DNA of 64,000 bases, taken from positions 13,227,501 to 13,291,500 of the forward strand of contig CATNEN010000001.1 in the NCBI GenBank assembly GCA_950097015.1. Reading direction: 5' to 3'. Both the position numbers and the translations under genes were made by a program. This document shows positions 63,305 to 64,000 of this stretch, in pieces; position 1 is the stretch's first letter, and each line of letters opens with the position of its first letter. Below the pieces are notes generated by a model. It did no database searches, had not been told where the DNA came from, and worked only from the letters and a program-made list of their open reading frames with translations. This DNA is from Macrostomum hystrix. Its lineage: Eukaryota; Platyhelminthes; Macrostomidae.

Positions 63305-64000
63305 GATCTAAGGCAGTCTGAATCAGAAAATGGGATCTGGGAACGGGATATGGGATCTGAGGACTGACTGTGGGATCTGGTGGCTCCTATGAAATCAAGG
63401 TCGATTCAAAACTGGTTCTAGCTGTTTTTATACAAATCGGTGTAAGTCCAAGCGTCGTATTTTAATAGGTCAAGACTATAAGTTAGTGGAGTATTTTAGG
63501 AGGAAGTTAAGATGTGTCACTATAAAAAAGCAGTATTCAGTAATATACCCGATGGGCACACGAGTGAAATAATTTCATCAAGTCGATAAAAACCTAAGGA
63601 AGTTTAATTTTAATCTCGCGCTTAGAGACAGATGCAGATGGACTAGAGGAGTGGAGTTGCAGGGCTGGAGGGTCGCCGCCGCGGTTGACACGACAGCCAA
63701 GCAGGACGTCAACTTGATGGCGCAAATACACTTAATCCGGCAATCCCCTACTATGCCCTTTAATAACTGTCTTACACAGCGATGCATATAAGCTGGTGCC
63801 AATAAAACTTACCTCTAAAAGCCTGATATTATGACGCTATAAAAAACTAAAAGCTAAAATCAGCCAGGCTCTACGGGTTTTTAAGGCCTTTTGTAATGCG
63901 CGCGCGCTCTGCTTGTGCCTAGGTTTAATGAGTAGAATATTGCCGAATTTATGGGAGACTGGGGCTCCCAGCGAGAACATTATATATATATAAAAGAGCT
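63305..64000. other. Unassigned DNA with a terminal TATA-like motif
   Basis: Degenerate satellite remnants to about 63380, then unique sequence with no supported gene. TATATAAAAG at 63987-63996 could be a plus-strand TATA box for a gene beyond the window, or simply part of a TA repeat. Confidence 0.3.

Overview
The window is animal genomic DNA. Genes have short introns with GT-AG (once GC-AG) boundaries, the proteins are metazoan (SREBP, a posterior Hox protein, a Ly6/uPAR protein, a protein with an ALK/LTK-type glycine-rich domain), and there are tRNA-derived SINEs, a LINE fragment and a Ty3/gypsy relic. The Hox homeodomain has the lophotrochozoan Post-2 signature. Together with the extreme load of tandem repeats (by my tally about 27 of 64 kb in some 25 arrays), this suggests a lophotrochozoan, and a flatworm such as Macrostomum is plausible. 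The species assignment is inference.

Layout. 0-2.3 kb: end of a SINE, a decayed piece of the large gene found at 11-18 kb, and a 20-bp array. 2.8-6.5 kb (+): four-exon gene for a secreted protein with a PAN/apple-like domain and a glycine-rich domain. 6.9-10.6 kb: two related 20-bp arrays, the first interrupted by a 5'-truncated non-LTR retrotransposon. 11.4-18.6 kb (-): three-exon gene for a large extracellular, probably GPI-anchored protein of about 2035 residues. 19-21.9 kb: SINEs, one of which has its tRNA head amplified about 30 times. 22-24.8 kb (-): a 25-bp array, then a small GPI-anchored Ly6/uPAR gene whose first intron holds 1.4 kb of TGTC repeat. 24.8-28 kb: AT-rich intergenic DNA.

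28-34.5 kb (+): complete seven-exon SREBP gene, a membrane-bound bHLH-zip regulator of lipid synthesis. 34.5-42.1 kb: four successive arrays (30, 26, 32 and 23 bp) between the convergent SREBP and Hox genes. 42.3-44.9 kb (-): four-exon Post-2-like Hox gene. 45.6-49.5 kb: six short arrays in otherwise unassigned DNA. 49.5-52.4 kb (+): defective Ty3/gypsy element lacking its reverse transcriptase core. 52.7-63.3 kb: one 20-bp satellite of about 10.6 kb with nested higher-order duplications. 63.3-64 kb: unassigned, with a TATA-like motif at the end.

The five host genes do not form an evident pathway. What unites them is that their introns and flanks are filled with private tandem arrays. Many of these arrays are open in several frames and produce very long false reading frames. 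All exon models were made by eye from splice signals, reading-frame phase and family knowledge; every junction quoted keeps phase, but none is backed by transcript data.
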